Below, piece by piece: positions 58,766 to 64,000 of a DNA stretch of 64,000 nt. Source of the DNA: Pseudotabrizicola sp. (GTDB taxonomy: Bacteria; Pseudomonadota; Alphaproteobacteria; Rhodobacterales; Rhodobacteraceae); the NCBI RefSeq assembly GCF_030684215.1, contig NZ_JAUXOV010000052.1, positions 144,507 to 208,506 of the forward strand, written 5' to 3'. A program made the position numbers and the translations under genes. Each line of letters opens with the position of its first letter. The stretch's first letter is position 1. The notes beneath the pieces are model-generated. The model did not search any database. It saw only the letters and a list, made by a program, of their open reading frames with translations, and was not told the DNA's origin.

Positions 58766-59761
58766 TTACACGTTCACGCCCGCCGCCCGGTAGATCGATT
58801 CCATAAGGCGCAAGGTCTCCAAATTGTCCAGCCTGTCGGTCGCAAATGGGGTGCCGTTGCGCAGACCCGTTACGAACTCTGTCACTGCCCCCGTAAAGCA
58901 CGCCTGATAATTCGCGGTCAGATCATGCAAAGACACGATCTCTGGCTGCGAAAGACGGGAAATCCGGTCGCGATCATAGATCAGCGTATCGGCATCGCCC
59001 AGCAATTCAAGCCGATCCGTTGGCAAGGGCGGATAGCCAAGGGCCGAGATATTGGCATCCATCTGGATCAGTGCGCCATCTGCCGAGCGCAGCGTGACAA
59101 GCGCCACATCTTCGCCCATCAGGTCCGGATTGATCCGGTCCAGTCGCGCCGACAGGACCTCCATCTCACCCAGTATGGATCGCAGCGCATCCAGATGGTG
59201 GATTAACACCTCGAACACCAGCAAACGCTTGAACTGCGCCAGATAGGGCTGCCGCCCCAGCAGGAACGGCACCCTACCCGGATAATCAAACAGCGACGAC
59301 GACCGCACAGTCAGGCGTGCATGGCGCAGGCGGCCAATCTCGCCCGCCCGCACCCGGCGCGCGATTTCGGCGTAATGTGGGCGGAAGCGGTAGTTTTCAT
59401 GCACCATAAAGCGCACGCCTTCGCCCACATCGGCGATCAGCGCCTCGGCCTCGGCCACTGTGGGGGTCATGGGCTTTTGGCAAATGACATGCACACCGCA
59501 CGCCGCAGCCATGCGCACCAGCGAGGCGTGGCTGCCAACGGGGGTAATGATATCAACGGCGTCCGGTCTGGTCGCCGCCAGCATCTCGGCAACACCGGTA
59601 AACACCTCCGCGATGCCAAATTCGTCAGCACGCAGCTGCGCCTTTTCCCGGTCTGGGTCGCAGATCGCTACAAGCGTTACAGCGTCCTGCGCCAGCCATC
59701 CCTTCAGATGAAACTCACTGATCGCTCCGGCCCCGGCGATTGCCACTTTCAAGTTCTTCAT
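58766..59761 (-). CDS. Gfo/Idh/MocA-family oxidoreductase
   Basis: KVAIAGAGAISEFHLKGWLAQDAVTLVAICD; VHVICQKPMTPTVAEAEALI. Confidence 0.92.
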   Translation of the reverse strand: MKNLKVAIAGAGAISEFHLKGWLAQDAVTLVAICDPDREKAQLRADEFGIAEVFTGVAEMLAATRPDAVDIITPVGSHASLVRMAAACGVHVICQKPMTPTVAEAEALIADVGEGVRFMVHENYRFRPHYAEIARRVRAGEIGRLRHARLTVRSSSLFDYPGRVPFLLGRQPYLAQFKRLLVFEVLIHHLDALRSILGEMEVLSARLDRINPDLMGEDVALVTLRSADGALIQMDANISALGYPPLPTDRLELLGDADTLIYDRDRISRLSQPEIVSLHDLTANYQACFTGAVTEFVTGLRNGTPFATDRLDNLETLRLMESIYRAAGVNV

Positions 59762-59874
59762 TCCGCCCTCCTGACAGTCGCCGACGATCTATCTTCTTAT
59801 AACTGAATTTACAACTACTGACTAATAAAAGAATCAAAGTTACCCATTTTTACGATCAAGAAGGATTCGACCCC

Positions 59875-60810
59875 ATGCGCCATGCTGTTACCCCCGCCGA
59901 TCTGGCTCAATCCATTATGGCCGTACCGCCCTTGGCGCGCACGCCGGACGGGCAATTCGATGATGCCGCCAATGGCGCGGTCATCCGCCATCTGGAGGAG
60001 GGGGGCGTGACAACCCTGCTTTATGGCGGCAACGCACTGGCGCAGCATTGGCCCCTGTCGGTCTATGCCGACTGGCTGGACAGGCTAGAGGCTTTGGTGG
60101 CCGTTGACAGTTGGCTACTGCCATCGGTCGGGCCAGACGCGGGAAAGATGGCGGATCAGGCAACGATTCTGAAGTCGCGCCGCTATCCGGTCGCACTGAT
60201 GCTGCCAATGGGTGCGCCGCTGACCCATGCTGGCATGGCCGATGCAATGCGGGCCTTCACGGCAGAGTCTGGGGTGCAACTGTTGGTCTATATCAAGACC
60301 GACGACTACATCCCCGCGCATATCCTTGCGACACTTGTGACGGAAGGCGTTGTTTTTGGGGTCAAATATGCCGTTCCGCGCGAACTTGGCGCGCCAGATC
60401 GCTACCTGTCCGACATCATCATCGCCATCGGCACCAAGCGGATCATCTCTGGCTTTGGCGAGCCGCCTGCCATTCCACATATGCTGGACTTCGGATTGCC
60501 GGGCTTTACGGCGGGTTGCGTTTGCATCGCGCCTGCACTGTCCGATGCGCTGTTTCAGGCCCTGAAACTGGGCGACAAGGCGACCGCCGAACGGCTGTTG
60601 CAGCCTATTCTGCCTATGGAAGCCCTGCGCAGTCAGATCAACGAAATCCGCGTGCTGCATGAAGCGGTAGCATTGTCAGGACTGGCCGAAACCGGGCCGA
60701 TCCTTTTGCCAAGTGCGCCAGTGCCCGAAAGCCGGCGTGCAGAGATTGCCGAAGCTGCCCGGTCACTCCGCGCTGCCGAAGCTGACTTCAGGGCGGCCAC
60801 GGCTGCGTAA
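59875..60810 (+). CDS. Dihydrodipicolinate synthase/N-acetylneuraminate lyase family protein
   Basis: VPPLARTPDGQFDDAANGAVIRHLEEGGVTTLLYGGN; LLPSVGP; VYIKTDDYIP; GVKYAVPR. Confidence 0.87.
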   Translation: MRHAVTPADLAQSIMAVPPLARTPDGQFDDAANGAVIRHLEEGGVTTLLYGGNALAQHWPLSVYADWLDRLEALVAVDSWLLPSVGPDAGKMADQATILKSRRYPVALMLPMGAPLTHAGMADAMRAFTAESGVQLLVYIKTDDYIPAHILATLVTEGVVFGVKYAVPRELGAPDRYLSDIIIAIGTKRIISGFGEPPAIPHMLDFGLPGFTAGCVCIAPALSDALFQALKLGDKATAERLLQPILPMEALRSQINEIRVLHEAVALSGLAETGPILLPSAPVPESRRAEIAEAARSLRAAEADFRAATAA

Positions 60811-60852
60811 GCCGGGCCGTCGCGCCAGATCGACTTTAAAGGGAGGAACCAC

Positions 60853-61851
60853 ATGACTGATTTCACGAACCCAAGCCGCCGTGGCCTGTTGCTGGGGGCT
60901 GCTGCCCTTGGTGCCATCGGCCTGAATCCCGCCCGTGCGCTTGCCGCAGGCTACCCCGACCGCCCGGTAACGGTAGTTGTACCATGGGGCGCAGGTGGCG
61001 GCACCGATGCCACCGCCCGGATGATTGCGGCGCTGCTGGAAAAGCGCCTTGGCCAGCCATTCACCGTGGTGAACCGCACGGGCGGCGCCGGTGTGGTCGG
61101 CCATTCCGCCATCGCCGGAGCCAAAGCCGATGGGTATACGCTGGGCATTGTCACGGTGGAAATCACCATGATGCACCACCTTGGCCTTACCGATCTTGGC
61201 CCTGCTGATTATACCCCACTGGGGCTGATGAATGCGGACAGCCCAGCCGTTACCGTTTCAAACGACAGCCCCTACAAAGACATCGTCGCCCTGACCGAAG
61301 CGATCCGGACCTCGGCCCCCGGCACGTTCAAGGCAAGCGGCACGGGACAGGGCGGCATCTGGCATCTGGCCCTTGTCGGCTGGCTCAAGGCGCTTGGGCT
61401 TGAGGGCAACCATGTGACATGGGTGCCGTCCGAAGGCTCGGCCCCGGCGATGCAAGACCTGATCGCGGGCGGCGTTGATATTGTCACGGTGTCACTTGCG
61501 GAAACCAAAGCGATGGTCGACGCGGGTCGTGCGCTTAATCTGGCGCTGATGGGCGCTGACCGTGCCAGCAGCCACCCCGACCTGCCAACGCTTGCCGAAG
61601 CCGGGGGCGGCGATTTTGCCCTTGCAACATGGCGCGGGGTTTGCGGGCCAAAGGATCTGCCAGCCGATGTGGCCCAGACGATCTCAACCGTACTGGCCCA
61701 AATCGCGACAGACCCAGAGTTTGTCGAGTTCATGGGCGGGCGGGGTTTCAACATCGAATACCTCGATCCCGCGGCCCATGGCGCGATGATGGGGCAAGCC
61801 GATGGGGCCATGGGGGACACCATGCGCGCAGCAGGTCTGTTGCAGGGCTGA
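60853..61851 (+). CDS. tctC: Tripartite tricarboxylate transporter substrate-binding protein
   Basis: YPDRPVTVVVPWGAGGGTDATARMIAALLEKRLGQPFTVVNRTGGAGVVGH. Confidence 0.93.
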   Translation: MTDFTNPSRRGLLLGAAALGAIGLNPARALAAGYPDRPVTVVVPWGAGGGTDATARMIAALLEKRLGQPFTVVNRTGGAGVVGHSAIAGAKADGYTLGIVTVEITMMHHLGLTDLGPADYTPLGLMNADSPAVTVSNDSPYKDIVALTEAIRTSAPGTFKASGTGQGGIWHLALVGWLKALGLEGNHVTWVPSEGSAPAMQDLIAGGVDIVTVSLAETKAMVDAGRALNLALMGADRASSHPDLPTLAEAGGGDFALATWRGVCGPKDLPADVAQTISTVLAQIATDPEFVEFMGGRGFNIEYLDPAAHGAMMGQADGAMGDTMRAAGLLQG

Positions 61852-61929
61852 TCCCTGCCACATGAAACAGGTGCGGGCGGGGTCCATGAACCACGCCCGC
61901 GCCATGCATCGGACTTCGGGGGGAGCATT

Positions 61930-62412
61930 ATGCGGGTCACGGACGCCCTTTCGGGCGCAGTCATTATTGCCATTGGGTTGTTTGTCTTTCTGACCGCATC
62001 GGGGTTTCCGAATCCGGGTGGCATGCCCTACGGCGCATCGCTTTTGCCGCGCATTCTTGGCGCGGGTCTGGTGATGGGGGGCAGCCTGCTGGTTCTGGCC
62101 GATGTCGTGAAACGCAAGGCTGCAACCACCCCGACCGCCATCGCAACACTGGACCCCGAGCTGCAAAGCCCCCGTGGCCTGTTGCCCGCCGGAATGGTGC
62201 TTGTTCTGATTCTGGGGCAGATCTTTCTGGCCAATGCGCTTGGCTATCTTGCCGTCTCGATCATCGGCCTGACGCTTTTGTTCCTGTCGGTGCGGTTGTC
62301 CGTGCTGACCTCGCTTGGCCTTGCAGCGGCGGCAAGCCTGCTGTGCTGGTGGCTGTTTGCCGGGCTGTTAAGGGTGCCGCTGCCGCGTGGCCTGCTGGAA
62401 GGGTTACTCTGA
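61930..62412 (+). CDS. tctB: Tripartite tricarboxylate transporter small membrane subunit
   Basis: Position between TctC- and TctA-like genes; FPNPGGMPYGASLLPRILGAGLVMGG and four hydrophobic segments. Confidence 0.88.
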   Translation: MRVTDALSGAVIIAIGLFVFLTASGFPNPGGMPYGASLLPRILGAGLVMGGSLLVLADVVKRKAATTPTAIATLDPELQSPRGLLPAGMVLVLILGQIFLANALGYLAVSIIGLTLLFLSVRLSVLTSLGLAAAASLLCWWLFAGLLRVPLPRGLLEGLL

Positions 62413-62413
62413 C

Positions 62414-63916
62414 ATGGGAACCTTTGATGCAATCCATGCCGCAGCACTGCTCGTGATGGACCCGACGGTTCTGCTGACCATGCTGCTGGCCGGTATGTTC
62501 GGTATGTTTGTCGGTGCCATGCCGGGCCTGACCGCCACCATGGCAACGGCGCTGCTGGTGCCGATTACCTTCTTCATGGACCCGATCCCGGCTTTGGCCG
62601 CCATTGTCACGGCCAGCGGCATGGCAATCTTTGCTGGTGACATTCCCGGCGCACTGTTGCGCATTCCCGGCACCCCTGCCTCGGCGGCCTATGTCGAAGA
62701 CAGCCACCGCCTTGCGCGGCAGGGCAAGCTGAATCTTGGGCTTGGCGTCAGCCTGATCGTGTCTTGCATTGGTGGGTTGTTCGGCATTGCGGTCTTGTTT
62801 CTCGCCGCCCCGGCGCTTGCGGAATTTGCGCTGAAATTCACCTCATATGAGTATTTCTGGCTGGCCGCCGTTGGCCTGTCTTGCGCGATATTTGTCGCCT
62901 CTGCCTCGCCGCTCAAAGCCGGAATATCACTGCTGATCGGGCTTGCCCTTGCCACTGTCGGACTTGACCCCACAACAGGCGTGCCGCGCTTTACCTTCGG
63001 CAACACCAACCTGCTGGCGGGCGTTGAATTCATCCCTGCGATGATCGGGCTTTTCGCTTTGGCCGAGGTGATGCGCGGCGTGATCCGGCTGAACTCTGCC
63101 GACCCGGTGCAGCCCATGCCGGTCTCGTCTGGCCCGCTGTTCAAAGGGGTGGGTGGGGTCATCCGCAAGCACCCCAGGAACATCTTGCGCAGTTCCATGC
63201 TTGGCACCCTGATCGGGGCCTTGCCCGGCGCTGGGGCGGACATTGCGGCATGGATGGCTTATGCCGTGTCAAAGCGCTTTTCTAAAACGCCAGAAGCTTA
63301 TGGCACGGGCCATGTCGAAGGTCTGGTCGATGCCTCTGCCGCCAATAACGCGGCGGTGGGTGGCTCATGGATCCCGGCGCTGGTCTTCGGCATTCCCGGC
63401 GACAGCGTAACGGCCATCGTCATCGGCGTGCTGTACATGAAGGGATTGAACCCCGGCCCAACAGTGTTCCTGCAAAACCCGCAACTTATCTACGCGGTCT
63501 TTCTCATCTTCATCCTTTCTACCCTGATGCTCTTGCCGCTGGGTTGGGCCACGGTCCGCGCCGCGAGCCAGGTGCTGCGTGTGCCCCGCCGCGTCCTGTT
63601 GCCCATCGTGCTCAGCTTTTGTCTGGTCGGCGCTTTTGCCATGACCAATTCCCCTTTTGGTATCATCGTCATGCTGGTGATTGGCCTGTTTGGCTGGTTC
63701 TTGGAGGAAAACGGTTTCCCCGTCGCCCCCATCATCCTTGGCCTTGTTCTGGGTCCGATGTTCGAGCGGATGTTCATGACTTCCATGATCAAATCCGGGG
63801 GCGATCTCAGCGCGTTTTTTGACCGCCCCATCGCTGCGGTGCTGGGGGTCTGTGTGTTGCTGCTCTGGTTCTATGCCTTGATCAGCGCGCTGCGGCGGAT
63901 GGTCCGCACTAGGTAA
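62414..63916 (+). CDS. tctA: Tripartite tricarboxylate transporter large membrane subunit
   Basis: GAMPGLTATMATALLVPITFFMDPIPALAAIV; GALPGAGADIAAWMAYAVSKRFSK; VFGIPGDSVTAIVIGVLYMKGLNPGP. Confidence 0.95.
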   Translation: MGTFDAIHAAALLVMDPTVLLTMLLAGMFGMFVGAMPGLTATMATALLVPITFFMDPIPALAAIVTASGMAIFAGDIPGALLRIPGTPASAAYVEDSHRLARQGKLNLGLGVSLIVSCIGGLFGIAVLFLAAPALAEFALKFTSYEYFWLAAVGLSCAIFVASASPLKAGISLLIGLALATVGLDPTTGVPRFTFGNTNLLAGVEFIPAMIGLFALAEVMRGVIRLNSADPVQPMPVSSGPLFKGVGGVIRKHPRNILRSSMLGTLIGALPGAGADIAAWMAYAVSKRFSKTPEAYGTGHVEGLVDASAANNAAVGGSWIPALVFGIPGDSVTAIVIGVLYMKGLNPGPTVFLQNPQLIYAVFLIFILSTLMLLPLGWATVRAASQVLRVPRRVLLPIVLSFCLVGAFAMTNSPFGIIVMLVIGLFGWFLEENGFPVAPIILGLVLGPMFERMFMTSMIKSGGDLSAFFDRPIAAVLGVCVLLLWFYALISALRRMVRTR

Positions 63917-63933
63917 CCTGCCTGACGCCCATT

Positions 63934-64000
63934 TTCTGTTCTGAAATATCCCACGGGGGGTCCGGGGGGTGTGAAACCCCCCGGTTCGCCGGCAAATATC
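63934..64000. repeat. GC-rich hairpin repeat (AAATATCCCACGGGGGGTCCGGGGGGTGTGAAACCCCCCGG type)
   Basis: Perfect 8-bp arms CCGGGGGG/CCCCCCGG with 7-nt loop TGTGAAA, flanked by AAATATC motifs; resembles dispersed intergenic elements common in Rhodobacteraceae. Confidence 0.5.

Overview
The 64 kb window looks like alphaproteobacterial (Rhodobacterales-like) chromosome. It is densely coding and I saw no phage, transposon, CRISPR array, tRNA or rRNA. Main blocks in order: (1) 0-10.5 kb, a catabolic operon with two enolase-superfamily proteins, a peptide-type ABC transporter whose first ATPase gene carries an in-frame amber codon, two type III CoA-transferases and a hot-dog hydratase. (2) 12.8-27.6 kb, the most unusual locus: one tightly packed operon encoding a small lipoprotein, a radical SAM protein, three exported caspase-like (C14) proteins, an alginate-lyase-like protein, a ferric-reductase-like flavocytochrome, a 1178-aa multiheme cytochrome c, an OmpA-type protein and an M15 peptidase, with a large glycosyltransferase divergent to it. 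(3) kbl-tdh-lrp plus a class V aminotransferase. (4) An XRE-cupin regulator, an L,D-transpeptidase and a CAP-domain protein. (5) ugpBAEC. (6) gbcAB-like glycine betaine oxygenase genes preceded by a recognisable cobalamin riboswitch. (7) An assimilatory nitrate cluster, nasTS-nrtABD-nirBD-nasA-cobA, whose leader contains a dual-hexaloop ANTAR target followed by a terminator. (8) A minus-strand glycosyltransferase/metallophosphoesterase/DedA cluster. (9) A GntR-regulated tripartite tricarboxylate transporter locus. The best candidate for an undescribed system is the exported caspase/multiheme cytochrome operon. All family assignments are from reading motifs; no database search was run.
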